A stretch of DNA of 61,404 bases from Streptococcus sobrinus DSM 20742 = ATCC 33478 (GCF_000686605.1 NZ_JMLC01000011.1:1-61404); one strand, 5' to 3'. Shown: positions 1 through 9,089, counted from the stretch's first letter. The notes: a model not told the origin generated them from the letters alone. Program-made: numbers and translations.

Positions 1-239
1 TTACGGTTGTTTTCATAGACTTTTTGAGCAAAGTCAGCTGAGTAAACCCCTTCAAACTTGCCTTTGCGTACCTGCTGGCTAACTTGTCCACGTTTGACTT
101 CGTTGTTAATGGTTTGGGGAGCTTTGGCTAATCGCCTAGCCACTTCACGATGGGAGAGCCCTTCTCGTAACCACCGTTCAATCATTCTACGGTCTGCTAG
201 TGTTAACTGTTTCCCTTTTGGTGTATAATAGTCTTGCAT
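1..239 (-). mobile_element. IS30-family transposase, N-terminal part (cut by window edge)
   Basis: Reading leftward from the ATG complementary to 237-239, the frame is open to the window edge. The protein begins MQDYYTPKGKQLTLADRRMI and continues with a helix-turn-helix of the IS30 type (REGLSHREVARRLAKAPQTI). IS30-family enzymes bind the IS ends with this N-terminal HTH and cut and join DNA with a C-terminal DDE domain, which lies outside the window. I could not define the right inverted repeat; the IS end should lie between about 240 and 360. Whether the copy is intact cannot be judged. Confidence 0.85.
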
Positions 240-385
240 CTCAGAGTCCTTCTAATTGTTGTTGTGGTGATTACAATTATATCTCTCTGAGGTGTTTTTT
301 TATACCCTTGTGCTGGCTAACTTCATTTTAGAACTTTCAAAATTATACAGGAATCAGAGGAAAAGCAGAAAATTATAAAATGACA

Positions 386-414
386 TTGTATTATTATTCA
401 TTTTGTGGTAAAAT
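386..414 (+). promoter_or_regulatory. Promoter of the amino-acid ABC operon
   Basis: A -35 TTGTAT (386-391), a 17-base spacer and a -10 TAAAAT (409-414) preceded by TGTGG stand about 90 bases before the first gene. The promoter of the glnQ-type operon at 47.7 kb has the same TGTGG-TAAAAT arrangement. The rest of 240-506 is AT-rich and holds nothing else I recognise. Confidence 0.55.
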
Positions 415-506
415 TATTAACAAATTTGTTAATAAAACAGGGCATGGGATGGATTTTTTGTTTCCTTTAATTTCCATTCCTGGCTATTTGAAATAGGAGT
501 AAGCCT

Positions 507-1199
507 GTGAATTTTGATTTTTCTTTTTTACCCAAATATTGGGGTTATTTTAACTACGGTGTCTTGGTCACCGTGATGATTTCCGTTTGTGTGGTTTTCT
601 TTGGGACCATTTTAGGGGTTCTGGTCGCCTTGGCCAAACGCTCCCATATCAAAATTTTAAATTGGTTGGTGAGCTTTTACGTCTGGGTTTTCCGAGGAAC
701 GCCTATGGTTGTGCAAATCATGATTGCCTTCCTCTGGATGAACTTTAAGAGTGCACCAACTGTCGGATTTGGAACAGTCGAGTTGGACTTCTCACGGTTG
801 ATTCCGGGAATTATCATCCTCTCACTCAACAGTGGTGCCTATATTTCTGAAATCGTCCGGGCCGGTATCGAAGCTGTCCCTAAGGGACAATTGGAAGCAG
901 CCTATTCTTTAGGGATTAAGCCCGGCAAGACCATGCGTTATGTGGTTCTGCCCCAGGCCTTTAAGAATATCCTGCCAGCCTTGGGAAATGAATTTATTAC
1001 CGTTATCAAGGATAGCTCGCTCCTGCAAACTATTGGGATTATGGAATTGTGGAATGGGGCCCAAACGGTTTTGGCGACCACCTATATTCCAATTGAGCCC
1101 CTGCTCTTTGCTGCCTTCTACTACCTCATGTTGACAACCGTCTTGACGGCTGGTCAGAAGTGGCTTGAAAGTCGTCTCGGGAAAGGACAAAAAGCATGA
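507..1199 (+). CDS. Polar amino-acid ABC transporter permease (HisM/GlnP family)
   Basis: This 230-residue membrane protein forms half of the channel of an amino-acid importer. Several hydrophobic segments are visible and the cytoplasmic coupling loop [20 protein letters not shown] (about 130-150) is the EAA signature that docks on the ATPase. I chose the GTG at 507 because AGGAG lies 7 bases upstream and the protein then has the normal family length. It overlaps the ATPase gene by four bases (ATGA), so the two are translationally coupled. No substrate-binding protein gene is present; it may lie elsewhere or have been lost when the upstream IS30 element arrived. Substrate (glutamine, cystine or other) cannot be told. 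Confidence 0.93.
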   Translation: MNFDFSFLPKYWGYFNYGVLVTVMISVCVVFFGTILGVLVALAKRSHIKILNWLVSFYVWVFRGTPMVVQIMIAFLWMNFKSAPTVGFGTVELDFSRLIPGIIILSLNSGAYISEIVRAGIEAVPKGQLEAAYSLGIKPGKTMRYVVLPQAFKNILPALGNEFITVIKDSSLLQTIGIMELWNGAQTVLATTYIPIEPLLFAAFYYLMLTTVLTAGQKWLESRLGKGQKA

Positions 1200-1930
1200 C
1201 AGATACATTGATTTCTATTAAAAATCTGCATAAATATTTTGGTGAAAATGAAGTTCTCAATGGTATTGATTTGGAGATCCAAAAGGGAGAAGTTGTCGTT
1301 ATCATCGGTCCTTCGGGATCTGGAAAATCAACCTTCCTGCGGACGATGAATCTTTTGGAAGTTCCTACCAAGGGGACGGTTAGTTTCGAAGGTGTGGATA
1401 TCACGGATGCTAAAAATGATGTTTTCAAGATGCGGGAAAAGATGGGGATGGTTTTTCAACAATTTAACCTCTTCCCCAACATGAATGTCTTGGAAAATAT
1501 TACCCTGGCGTCAACCAAGGTTAAGGGGCAAAGCAGGGGACAGGCCGAAGAGAAGGCCTATGAGTTGCTGGAAAAGGTGGGACTCAAGGATAAGGCTAAG
1601 GCAAATCCAACCTCACTTTCTGGTGGTCAGCAGCAACGGATTGCTATCGCCCGTGGCTTGGCCATGGATCCTGATGTCCTCCTCTTTGACGAACCAACCT
1701 CTGCTCTGGACCCTGAAATGGTCGGAGAAGTATTGGCCGTTATCCAAGACCTAGCTAAATCTGGTATGACCATGGTTATCGTCACCCACGAAATGGGCTT
1801 TGCCAAGGAAGTAGCTGACCGTGTCATCTTCATGGATGGCGGAATCATCGTTGAAGAAGGTAGCCCTCAAGAAGTCTTTGACAATACCAAAGAAGACCGG
1901 ACCAAGGATTTCTTGGGCAAGGTCTTGTGA
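1196..1930 (+). CDS. Polar amino-acid ABC transporter ATPase (GlnQ/HisP family)
   Basis: The 244-residue cytoplasmic ATPase powers import through the permease just upstream. Walker A is GPSGSGKST (about 38-46), the Q-loop is FQQFNLFPN, the signature is [15 protein letters not shown], Walker B is [14 protein letters not shown] and the H-loop is VTHEMGF. These are all canonical and the length is normal. It starts inside the end of the permease gene and is followed by a strong terminator, so the unit has only two genes. A second full set of this family lies at 44.7-47.6 kb with its own binding protein. Confidence 0.95.
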   Translation: MTDTLISIKNLHKYFGENEVLNGIDLEIQKGEVVVIIGPSGSGKSTFLRTMNLLEVPTKGTVSFEGVDITDAKNDVFKMREKMGMVFQQFNLFPNMNVLENITLASTKVKGQSRGQAEEKAYELLEKVGLKDKAKANPTSLSGGQQQRIAIARGLAMDPDVLLFDEPTSALDPEMVGEVLAVIQDLAKSGMTMVIVTHEMGFAKEVADRVIFMDGGIIVEEGSPQEVFDNTKEDRTKDFLGKVL

Positions 1931-1948
1931 AGACAATAATAAAGTGGC

Positions 1949-1972
1949 TGGACCCCTCAGGGGTCCATTTTT
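1949..1972 (+). terminator. Rho-independent terminator of the amino-acid ABC operon
   Basis: The 8-base arms TGGACCCC and GGGGTCCA with a TCA loop are followed by a run of T. It begins about 20 bases after the ATPase stop. The following stretch to about 2225 holds only shadow frames and no gene I can support. Confidence 0.88.
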
Positions 1973-2229
1973 TGATACAAAGGGTGGAGACCGAAGATGG
2001 TGGCAGACTCTTTGAAGTTCAAAACTTTCAACTGACAGCTCTAGCGTGGTCATATCTTGCTCCAAAATAGAGTTTCTTAGCAGATGATGTAAGTGCCGAG
2101 TGATACTTTCGATTCTACCTAGGTATGAGAGCAACCGGTTATGAGATAAGGAGCGAAGGATTCCAATCTTTTGAGCCTCTTTGAAATGATTCTAATCTTG
2201 CTAAAAGGCTTATTTGATAGGGTTTTCTA

Positions 2230-2238
2230 TGGTATAAT
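2230..2238 (+). promoter_or_regulatory. Extended -10 promoter of feoA
   Basis: TGGTATAAT ends 39 bases before the feoA start. The -35 is weak, so the TG extension probably matters. No clear iron-repressor box was identified with confidence. Confidence 0.5.
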
Positions 2239-2277
2239 GTAGCCAAGAAAATTTCCAAATGGGTCGAGGAGGTCCAG

Positions 2278-2742
2278 ATGATTTTGCAAGAGGCGGACTT
2301 GAACAAGTCCTACCAGGTTGCCAGTATTAACTTGCCAGAGGCCAGTCTGCGTCATCTGGCTAATTTGGGTCTCAAGGTGGGCACCAGTCTCAAGGTCCTT
2401 TCCAAGACCAAGACCAGTGCCATTATTGTTCTCAAGTCCAATCGTTTGGCCTTTGATACCTCCATTTTGGCCAATATTGACGTGACCGAGCTAGCGGAAG
2501 AGCAGGAGACCCTGCCCCTGTCCGCATTGGCGGTGGGTCAGTCAGCCTATATTGATAATATCTTCGCTGTCAATGAAGCCAAGCGTCGGCTTATGGATAT
2601 GGGTCTGACCAAGCATACCAAGATTTATCTGCGGAAGGTCGCTCCTCTAGGAGATCCTATCGAAATTAGCTTACGGGGCTATGAATTGTCCCTGCGGAAA
2701 TCAGAAGCCCAAATGATAAGCGTGGTCAGAAGCAAGGACTAA
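2278..2742 (+). CDS. feoA: Ferrous iron transport protein A, two-domain FeoA
   Basis: FeoA is a small cytoplasmic SH3-like partner of the FeoB iron channel. At 154 residues this protein is twice the length of a typical 75-residue FeoA and reads as two consecutive FeoA domains. The first (about 3-70) contains ASLRHLANLGLKVGTSLKVL and the second (about 80-152) contains AKRRLMDMGLTKHTKIYLRK, each carrying the LxxLGL/MGL turn of the family. The ATG follows GAGGAGG at good spacing. It is separated from feoB by an unusual 426-base gap of structured repeats rather than a short operon junction. Confidence 0.9.
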   Translation: MILQEADLNKSYQVASINLPEASLRHLANLGLKVGTSLKVLSKTKTSAIIVLKSNRLAFDTSILANIDVTELAEEQETLPLSALAVGQSAYIDNIFAVNEAKRRLMDMGLTKHTKIYLRKVAPLGDPIEISLRGYELSLRKSEAQMISVVRSKD

Positions 2743-3168
2743 CAAGATACGACAGAGCAAAGTCATCTAGTTACTAAAGCAACTGATGGCTAACGACAAT
2801 TACTGGGGGAATTGCCTAGCTCTCTCTCTAATTCAAACCAGACAGTAATATCGACTGTCTGGTTCGATTGTCGCTAAGCCGTTAAGCACTTAAAAGATCT
2901 TAGGAAAGCTGACGAAGGTGGCTAACACTTAAGAAGCTTTGTATCTCAAGGTCGCCGTGGCTGTAAATTGACTAAAGTCAAAACAGCGACCTCTCTATTT
3001 TCACAGGAGTGTAGGCGAGTTCAATTGAGCAGTTTCACAAAGCATTAAAATGCTTGTTCAACCACGAGATTTTCTATGGAAAATCTCTAGCTCACTTACT
3101 AGTTTATGTGGATTGGTGTCATCGACCAATCTACATAAACGTCGCAATTAACCAGGAAGGAGCCAAGT
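2743..3168 (+). repeat. Structured dispersed repeats (reverse orientation) between feoA and feoB
   Basis: No gene is visible here. Read on the minus strand it carries at least two modules of the family arrayed at 44.2-44.65 kb. One has the hairpin AACCAGACAGT/ACTGTCTGGTT (about 2836-2864). The other has a hairpin with arms GATTGGT/ACCAATC closing a TCGATGAC loop (about 3110-3138). The tail motif TTGAACTCGCC with TGTGAAAA follows (minus strand, about 3001-3028) and recurs near 10620 and 18580. The modules lie inside the feo transcript, so they could affect feoB expression. That role is inference. Confidence 0.65.
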
Positions 3169-5322
3169 ATGACAGAAATTGCCCTTATCGGGAATCCCAA
3201 TAGCGGTAAGACCAGTCTTTTTAACCTCTTGACGGGGACCAACCAGCATGTGGGGAATTGGCCCGGGGTCACGGTTGAGCGAAAGAGTGGCCAGGTTAAG
3301 AAATTACCTGATATAACCATTCAGGACTTGCCTGGGATTTATTCTCTGTCACCCTATAGCCCAGAAGAAAAGATTGCTAGGGATTACCTCCTCAGCAATC
3401 AATCGGACGCGGTCTTAAATGTGGTGGATGCTACCAACCTAGAGCGTAATCTCTATCTGACCATCCAGTTGATTGAGACAGGGATTCCAGTCACCCTGGC
3501 CCTCAATATGAGTGATGTGCTCAAAAGTCAGGGTCGGACCATTAATAGCGAGAAGTTGGCCTACCAATTGGGCCTGCCAGTCATCGCAACCAGTGCCCTA
3601 AAAAATACGGGCGTGGACAAGGCCCTAAGGAAGGCTAGCCAGACGACCAAGGCCAGTGTGGAGACCATCCAGTACCCAACCTATGATGATAAGTTTGAGG
3701 CGGCTCTCGCTCAAATCATTGAGGTGTTGGGACAGACAGTTCCTCAGTCCTCTAGTCGCTTTTATGCCATCAAACTTTTTGAGCGAGACCAACTGGTTGA
3801 ATCCAAATTCAATCTCTCCCCCTTCCAAAAGCAGGAGATTGACGAGATTATCAAGATTACTGAGGAAGTCTTCACCGAGGACTCAGAGACCATCGTGGTC
3901 AACCAACGCTATGCTTTTATTGAGCGGGTCTGTAAAATGGCCCAAAGTCAGGATGACGATATCAAAATGACCCTGTCTGATAAGATAGACAAGGTGGTCA
4001 CCAACCGGATTTTGGCTCTGCCAATCTTTGCCCTGGTCATGTTCATGGTTTATTACCTCTCCATTCAGACAGTGGGGACTATGGGAACGGATTGGGTCAA
4101 CGATGTTCTCTTTGGCCAATACATTCCCAATCTAGTGACCAGCTTCCTGCAGGATTTGCATGTTGCTGACTGGCTCCAGTCCTTGATTGTCAATGGGATT
4201 GTCGCCGGAGTTGGTACGGTTCTAGGCTTCCTACCTCAAATTTTTGTCCTCTTTATCTGTCTAGGAATCTTGGAGGACATTGGCTACATGAGCCGGATTG
4301 CCTTTGTCATGGACCGGATTTTCAGGCGTTTTGGGCTTTCAGGAAAATCCTTTATCCCTATGCTGATTTCAACAGGTTGTGGGGTGCCAGGGATCATGGC
4401 TAGCCGAACGATTGAGAATGAGCGAGACCGGCGGATTACCATCATGACAACAACCTTTATGCCCTGTTCGGCCAAGCTCTCTATCATTGCCCTGATTGCC
4501 GGTGCCTTCTTCCCCAACAGCCCTTGGGTAGCTCCAAGTACTTATTTTATGGGTATGCTAGCTATCATCTTTTCTGGAATTTCCCTCAAGAAGACCTCCT
4601 TCTTGGGTGGCTATACCAGTCCCTTTATCATGGAATTACCTAGCTACCATCTGCCAAAAATCAGAGCGGTCCTCCGCTATGCGACTGGTAAAGCTCTTAG
4701 CTTTGTCAAAAGAGCTGGAACTATCATCTTTAGTCTGACGGTTCTGATTTGGTTTATGTCGTCCTATAATTTCACCTTCCAAGCGGTTGAGACGGACCAA
4801 AGTATTCTAGCTAGCATGGGACGCTTGCTGGCCTGGATATTTACACCACTTGGTTTTGGAAATTGGAAGGCGACCGTTGCGGCCATCACAGGTCTAGCGG
4901 CCAAGGAAACCGTGGTAGCGACCTTTGGAATTCTCTACCACAATCCAGATGCGACAGAGACTAGCAAGGCTCTCTGGTCCAGCCTCCAGGGCGATTATAC
5001 GGCCCTAGCAGCCTATTCCTTCTTAACCTTTAACCTCCTTTGTGCCCCTTGCTTTGCGGCCATCGGAACCATTCGTCGGGAAATGGGCAATCTCAAATGG
5101 ACCCTGCTGGCTATCGGTTTTCAAACTGGCCTGGCCTACCTGGTCAGCCTGGTCATCTACCAATTAGGTCTGGTTCTGCTTTATGGTCAAGCTTTCAGTT
5201 TCTGGCCTGGAATTGCCCTCTTGGTTCTGGCAAGCATGCTGTATTTCATTTTGAGAAAGCCCCGTCAGGTCAAGGAAGAGATCATTACCTTGGAAAACCT
5301 TCCTTTAGCCGATAAATTGTAA
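3169..5322 (+). CDS. feoB: Ferrous iron transporter B
   Basis: FeoB is the GTPase-coupled inner-membrane permease for Fe(II). The 717-residue protein has an N-terminal G domain with G1 GNPNSGKTSLF (about 8-18), G3 DLPGIYSLSPY, G4 NMSD and G5 TSALKNTG. A helical regulatory domain follows to about residue 280. The membrane part carries the Gate signatures (GCGVPGIMASRTI and LAAKETVVATFGILY). Length is normal for Firmicutes. The ATG at 3169 follows AGGAAGGAG. The small Cys-rich protein gene follows after 16 bases, and feoA precedes across a repeat-filled gap. Confidence 0.97.
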   Translation: MTEIALIGNPNSGKTSLFNLLTGTNQHVGNWPGVTVERKSGQVKKLPDITIQDLPGIYSLSPYSPEEKIARDYLLSNQSDAVLNVVDATNLERNLYLTIQLIETGIPVTLALNMSDVLKSQGRTINSEKLAYQLGLPVIATSALKNTGVDKALRKASQTTKASVETIQYPTYDDKFEAALAQIIEVLGQTVPQSSSRFYAIKLFERDQLVESKFNLSPFQKQEIDEIIKITEEVFTEDSETIVVNQRYAFIERVCKMAQSQDDDIKMTLSDKIDKVVTNRILALPIFALVMFMVYYLSIQTVGTMGTDWVNDVLFGQYIPNLVTSFLQDLHVADWLQSLIVNGIVAGVGTVLGFLPQIFVLFICLGILEDIGYMSRIAFVMDRIFRRFGLSGKSFIPMLISTGCGVPGIMASRTIENERDRRITIMTTTFMPCSAKLSIIALIAGAFFPNSPWVAPSTYFMGMLAIIFSGISLKKTSFLGGYTSPFIMELPSYHLPKIRAVLRYATGKALSFVKRAGTIIFSLTVLIWFMSSYNFTFQAVETDQSILASMGRLLAWIFTPLGFGNWKATVAAITGLAAKETVVATFGILYHNPDATETSKALWSSLQGDYTALAAYSFLTFNLLCAPCFAAIGTIRREMGNLKWTLLAIGFQTGLAYLVSLVIYQLGLVLLYGQAFSFWPGIALLVLASMLYFILRKPRQVKEEIITLENLPLADKL

Positions 5323-5338
5323 GAGGAGGTCTAAATCT

Positions 5339-5497
5339 ATGTCAACTTATATTATTGCCGGCCTGATTGCTCTAGCGGTTATTGCCGGCCTGAGACATTA
5401 CATCAAACAAAAAGGTTCTTGTGGCGACTGTGATTGTGCCTGCCCCATCAAGGATGAGATGGGCAAGGCCACAAAAATCAACCAGAAGAGTTCCTAA
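5339..5497 (+). CDS. FeoB-associated Cys-rich membrane protein
   Basis: This 52-residue protein has one N-terminal membrane helix (about 4-18, IIAGLIALAVIAGL) followed by a cytoplasmic cysteine cluster CGDCDCAC (28-35). Small proteins of this pattern occur directly downstream of feoB in many Firmicutes and are thought to assist iron transport, like FeoC. The start is supported by AAGAGGAGG 7 bases upstream and by the 16-base spacing from feoB. Four cysteines in eight residues suggest metal binding, which is inference. Confidence 0.88.
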   Translation: MSTYIIAGLIALAVIAGLRHYIKQKGSCGDCDCACPIKDEMGKATKINQKSS

Positions 5498-5566
5498 TAT
5501 CTGAAAGAGGACAGGCCCTAGTAAGTGTTCCTAGCCCATCCAGCCCTCTCTTAGAGCCCTTTCAGG

Positions 5567-5598
5567 CCATTCCAAAAGGAATGGTTTTTTGCTATAAT
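5567..5598 (+). terminator. feo terminator running directly into an extended -10 promoter
   Basis: CCATTCC-aaaa-GGAATGG is followed by six T (to 5590). The T-run continues as TGCTATAAT (5590-5598), an extended -10 element. The same hairpin thus probably ends the feo transcript and borders a promoter for the long leader upstream of folD. Three other sites in the window share this layout. Confidence 0.75.
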
Positions 5599-6022
5599 GG
5601 GAGGGAGACAAAATCGGCATTGTGAAACAATCGATTTTGTAGTCCGCCCCCACAAAGTTGATTAGGTTTTCTCCAACAGTCTCCCAGACTGTTGAACCTA
5701 CCCCTTGCCTGGTAGTTAAATAGTCCAGTGGACTATTTAAGGGGATGCCTAGAAATAGGAAAGCATCCCAAGATAAGAACTTTACCGCCACTTCGTTGGC
5801 ATGTGATGGACTAACCGCTAAAGCGTCAAATCCATCATCACAAATCAACCACTGCGTTAAAGTGTTAAAGTTAACAAGATTGGACATGGAGAAATGATGG
5901 TGAGAGCCGTTGGAGTAGCATCTAGAGGGTCACATGATCCAGAAAGTGGGACCGACGTCGCTAGGACGCACTGGCAAACTCATCGTTCCAGCCAGATTAA
6001 ATAAATAGTATTGGGAATAAGA
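5599..6022 (+). other. Long structured leader upstream of folD
   Basis: These 424 bases hold no supportable gene. They contain near-perfect hairpins: ACAAAATCG/CGATTTTGT (about 5610-5640), CAACAGTCT/AGACTGTTG (about 5673-5693), TTAAATAGTCC/GGACTATTTAA (about 5716-5739), GGATGC/GCATCC (about 5742-5769) and a stem-loop GTGATGGA/TCCATCA with an inner CGCTAAAGCG (about 5803-5842). If transcription starts near 5605, all lie in the folD 5' leader. No known riboswitch class was recognised. They may be diverged relatives of the repeats at 2.8 and 44 kb. Confidence 0.45.
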
Positions 6023-6880
6023 ATGACAGCGAAAATTATTGATGGTAAGGCCCTGGCCAAGAAAATGCAGGGCCAGTTAGCAGAAAAAGTAGCCCAACTC
6101 AAGGCCCAGCATGGTATCGTGCCAGGCCTGGTGGTGATTTTGGTCGGGGATAATCCTGCCAGTCAAGTTTATGTCCGCAATAAGGAACGCTCCGCCTTAG
6201 CAGCCGGCTTCACTAGCGAAACCGTCCGCCTATCGGATAGCATCAGCCAGGAAGAATTGCTTGCTGTCATTGAAAAATACAACCAAGATCCAGCCTTTCA
6301 TGGGATTTTGGTCCAGTTGCCTCTGCCAAGTCATATCAATGATAAGCGGGTGATTTTGGCCATTGACCCCAAAAAGGATGTCGATGGTTTCCACCCCATG
6401 AACACCGGTCATCTCTGGTCTGGTCGTCCTCTCATGGTCCCTTGTACGCCTGCCGGAATCATGGAAATGTTCCGAGAATACCAGGTTGACCTGGAAGGTA
6501 AGAACGCCGTCATTGTTGGTCGCTCCAATATCGTCGGCAAGCCCATGGCCCAATTGCTCCTAGATAAGAATGCCACAGTCACCCTGACCCATTCTCGCAC
6601 CCGTCATCTGGCTCGGGTTTGTAAGCGGGCGGATGTCCTGATTGTGGCCATTGGTCAAGGAAATTTTGTGACCAAGGATTATGTCAAAGAAGGAGCGGTG
6701 GTCATTGATGTCGGTATGAATCGTGATGACAATGGCAAACTAATCGGCGATGTCAAGTTTGACGAAGTCGCTGAACTTGCCAGTCTGATTACCCCAGTTC
6801 CTGGAGGTGTCGGCCCTATGACCATCACCATGCTTCTGGAACAAACCTACCAAGCAGCCTTGAGAAGTGTGAGCCTATGA
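6023..6880 (+). CDS. folD: Bifunctional methylenetetrahydrofolate dehydrogenase/cyclohydrolase
   Basis: FolD interconverts methylene-, methenyl- and formyl-tetrahydrofolate in the cytoplasm, supplying one-carbon units for purines and formyl-Met-tRNA. Signatures seen are [11 protein letters not shown], the NADP-site [16 protein letters not shown] and the C-terminal [16 protein letters not shown] start at ATG 6023 ([11 protein letters not shown], 285 residues), which matches usual family N-termini. An in-frame TTG at 6011 would add four residues. The ribosome site before 6023 is weak (GGGAATAAG). The stop overlaps the start of the next gene by four bases. Confidence 0.96.
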   Translation: MTAKIIDGKALAKKMQGQLAEKVAQLKAQHGIVPGLVVILVGDNPASQVYVRNKERSALAAGFTSETVRLSDSISQEELLAVIEKYNQDPAFHGILVQLPLPSHINDKRVILAIDPKKDVDGFHPMNTGHLWSGRPLMVPCTPAGIMEMFREYQVDLEGKNAVIVGRSNIVGKPMAQLLLDKNATVTLTHSRTRHLARVCKRADVLIVAIGQGNFVTKDYVKEGAVVIDVGMNRDDNGKLIGDVKFDEVAELASLITPVPGGVGPMTITMLLEQTYQAALRSVSL

Positions 6881-7719
6881 TTATTGATGAAGCACTCGTT
6901 AAAGATCTTATCCAGCCCCGTCCCCTTAAAAGTCATAAGGGGACTTTTGGCCGTGCCCTCCTCATTGGCGGTCTCTACCCCTACGGTGGTGCTATCATTA
7001 TGGCTGCCTTAGCGACAGTCAATAGCGGAGCTGGTTTGGTGACGGTGGCCAGTGATCCCGCTAATATTTCAGCCCTGCATAGTCATCTGCCTGAAGCCAT
7101 GGCCTTTGATTTGGCAGACTCAGCCCTTTTAACCCAGCAAATTCAGGCCAGCAATGTCATCCTGATTGGTCCAGGCTTGGGCACCTCCCCGCTGGCTCAG
7201 AAAACTTTGGCCCTTGTCTTAGCCCAAACTAGCCCAGAGCAGATCCTAATCATTGATGGTTCAGCCCTAGATTTGTTGGCAGAAAAGGACCAGATTGACT
7301 GGCCCACGCAGAAGCTTGCCCTGACACCCCATCAGAAAGAATGGGAACGCCTGTCAGGCATAGCCATTGCCCAACAAAACCAAGAAAATACCCAAACAGC
7401 CCTAGCCATTTTTCCTAGCCAAACGATTCTAGTGGCTAAGTCCCATAAGACGAGAATCTATGACCAGACTGGTCAAGTCGGTCAACTGGCGGTCGGAGGC
7501 CCCTATCAGGCAACCGGTGGCATGGGCGATACCCTGGCTGGCATGATTACAGGCTTTGTCGCCCAGTTCAGGGACGACCTCTTTGAGAGCGTGGCAGCAG
7601 CCAGCTACCTGCATTCAGCCATCGCAGATAGTCTTGCCCAGGATGCCTATGTCGTCCTCCCTACCAGCATCAGCCAGGAAATCCCTAGGTGGATGAAGCG
7701 GATGAGTGAGGAAAGCTAG
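6877..7719 (+). CDS. nnrD: ADP-dependent NAD(P)H-hydrate dehydratase
   Basis: The 280-residue protein is the ribokinase-fold dehydratase that repairs hydrated NAD(P)H at the expense of ADP. It is the C-terminal YjeF-type domain as a stand-alone protein. It shows [12 protein letters not shown] (about 20-31), the nucleotide loop GPGLGTSP and the catalytic [11 protein letters not shown] (about 211-221). The epimerase domain (NnrE) is absent here. The start codon overlaps the folD stop (ATGA), indicating coupled translation. Confidence 0.92.
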   Translation: MIIDEALVKDLIQPRPLKSHKGTFGRALLIGGLYPYGGAIIMAALATVNSGAGLVTVASDPANISALHSHLPEAMAFDLADSALLTQQIQASNVILIGPGLGTSPLAQKTLALVLAQTSPEQILIIDGSALDLLAEKDQIDWPTQKLALTPHQKEWERLSGIAIAQQNQENTQTALAIFPSQTILVAKSHKTRIYDQTGQVGQLAVGGPYQATGGMGDTLAGMITGFVAQFRDDLFESVAAASYLHSAIADSLAQDAYVVLPTSISQEIPRWMKRMSEES

Positions 7720-7740
7720 GCGGGAGTGAAAAAGAAAACG

Positions 7741-8397
7741 TCAGCTCATCCTCAGCAAAACCAATTCAAGCAAATAAGCTAAACTCAGAAAGGGCAGGAA
7801 AGGAACTGCTCTTTTTTCTTTGCGACTGATGATAAAAAGGATGGCCAAGAGGCTTCCCAACTGAATTATCCAGAGCAGGGAATAAAGGTCCAAAGCTAGA
7901 GCTAGAAAGGCCAAATAATAGAGGTCCCCCTCTCCGATTCCTAAGGGTAGGATTTGAGCCAGAATGCCCAAGAGAAGAAGAACCAAGACCGGAGTATTGC
8001 CACCCTCAAGCAAAAACAAAGTGAGTCCCGCCAGCAAAATAATGACTAGAGGATAATTTTGGCCCTTGAGGTCGTAGAGGCTGAGCAGAAGGCTGACCAA
8101 AATCAAAAAGACCTGGGTCCAACTCAATAGCCCCGTCCAGCCCAGCCAAAAAGCAAGTCCAGAAGCCAGTTCTAACAGACAATAGCTGACTGGTAATTTT
8201 TCTCCGCAGAAACGGCAGGCAAAACCATTAGCAACTTCAGAAAGGATGGGAATTAAATCTCTGATAGCCAGAGCCTTGCCACAGTTGTCGCACTGGCTGC
8301 CAGGCCAAATGATAGATTTTTCCGGAAAGCGGTCCAGAACCAAGCCCAGAAAGGAGCCCAGACTGGCTCCAAGAAAGAATATTAAAAGTGTATCCAT
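7741..8397 (-). CDS. pilD: Prepilin peptidase (A24 family) for competence pseudopili
   Basis: This 218-residue membrane aspartyl protease removes leaders from type IV-like prepilins and methylates them. In streptococci it serves the ComG DNA-uptake pilus. The N-terminal cytoplasmic domain has two zinc-type CxxC pairs (CDNC about 36-39 and CRFC about 61-64). The catalytic aspartates fit SLYDLK and the GEGD turn of GIGEGDLYYL. Several hydrophobic helices follow. The gene is convergent with nnrD and divergent from dpr. Length is slightly short but normal for streptococci. Confidence 0.92.
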   Translation of the reverse strand: MDTLLIFFLGASLGSFLGLVLDRFPEKSIIWPGSQCDNCGKALAIRDLIPILSEVANGFACRFCGEKLPVSYCLLELASGLAFWLGWTGLLSWTQVFLILVSLLLSLYDLKGQNYPLVIILLAGLTLFLLEGGNTPVLVLLLLGILAQILPLGIGEGDLYYLAFLALALDLYSLLWIIQLGSLLAILFIISRKEKRAVPFLPFLSLAYLLELVLLRMS

Positions 8398-8468
8398 ACT
8401 TATTAGTTCGAAAATAATTCAAATGGTTGCATATTTGTTGGGCTTGAGCTAGAATAAAGGTGTCAGAA

Positions 8469-8497
8469 GATAAGAATGATTCTAAATAAGAATTATC
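8469..8497 (+). promoter_or_regulatory. PerR/Fur-like operator upstream of dpr
   Basis: Two nested inverted repeats are visible: AGAAT-g-ATTCT and ATTCT-aaata-AGAAT, framed by GATAA and TTATC. The arrangement resembles Fur/PerR-family boxes, which is the expected regulation of dpr. It lies about 70 bases before the dpr start and about 75 bases from the divergent pilD start. Which metalloregulator binds is inference. Confidence 0.55.
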
Positions 8498-8564
8498 TGT
8501 CAACTGATTTTTTCTAGATAATCCATTTTAGAATGGGTTCTTTACAATACAAGGAGGTTATCTT

Positions 8565-9089
8565 ATGTCATATTCTTTAGATACAATTGCTAAGCAAGAG
8601 GCCCAAGCAGCTGCTAGTCAATCTGGTTCTCGGCCAAAGACCAAGGCCGTTCTCAATCAGGCCGTTGCCGATTTGTCTAAGGCCTATTCCATTGTTCACC
8701 AAGTTCACTGGTACATGCGAGGCCGCGGCTTCCTGCACCTTCATCCAAAGATGGATGAATACATGGATGCCATCAATGCCAATCTTGATGAAATCAGCGA
8801 ACGTCTGATTACTCTTGGCGGCGACCCTTATTCGACCTTGGCTGAATTTGACCAAAATTCTAATTTGACCGAAGAAAAGGGCACCTGGGATAAATCCATG
8901 GAAGACCATCTCAGTCGCCTGGTTGAGGTTTATAGCTACTTGGATAAGCTCTATCAAGTCGGTCTGGATGTTACAGATGAAGAAGGCGACGCTCCAAGCA
9001 ACGATATCTTCACAGCAGCCCAAGCTGATGTTGAAAAGACCCTCTGGATGGTTCAAGCCGAACTGGGCCAAGCCTCAGGATTGGACTAA
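8565..9089 (+). CDS. dpr: Dps-like peroxide resistance ferritin
   Basis: Dpr forms a 12-subunit shell that oxidises and stores Fe(II), protecting catalase-less streptococci from peroxide. The 174-residue protein has the Dps ferroxidase pattern [13 protein letters not shown] (about 44-56) with [22 protein letters not shown] just after, which supply the inter-subunit iron ligands. Length matches streptococcal Dpr. The ATG follows AAGGAGG. A Fur/PerR-type palindrome upstream and a terminator downstream make it a monocistronic stress gene. Iron uptake genes lie a few kilobases to the left. Confidence 0.96.
   Translation: MSYSLDTIAKQEAQAAASQSGSRPKTKAVLNQAVADLSKAYSIVHQVHWYMRGRGFLHLHPKMDEYMDAINANLDEISERLITLGGDPYSTLAEFDQNSNLTEEKGTWDKSMEDHLSRLVEVYSYLDKLYQVGLDVTDEEGDAPSNDIFTAAQADVEKTLWMVQAELGQASGLD

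Noticed and set aside
909..1208. Minus-strand frame of 99 codons within the permease gene, and similar long antisense frames in folD, dpr, glcK, valS and lysS
   Set aside because: They lie wholly opposite well-supported genes, have no ribosome sites and composition typical of reversed coding sequence.
1751..2134. 127-codon minus-strand frame across the ATPase end and the gap before feoA
   Set aside because: Half is antisense to the ATPase, it crosses the terminator hairpin and shows no ribosome site or family pattern.
5531..5887. 118-codon minus-strand frame in the folD leader
   Set aside because: The frame runs through several perfect hairpins and a terminator; its openness is explained by the palindromes.
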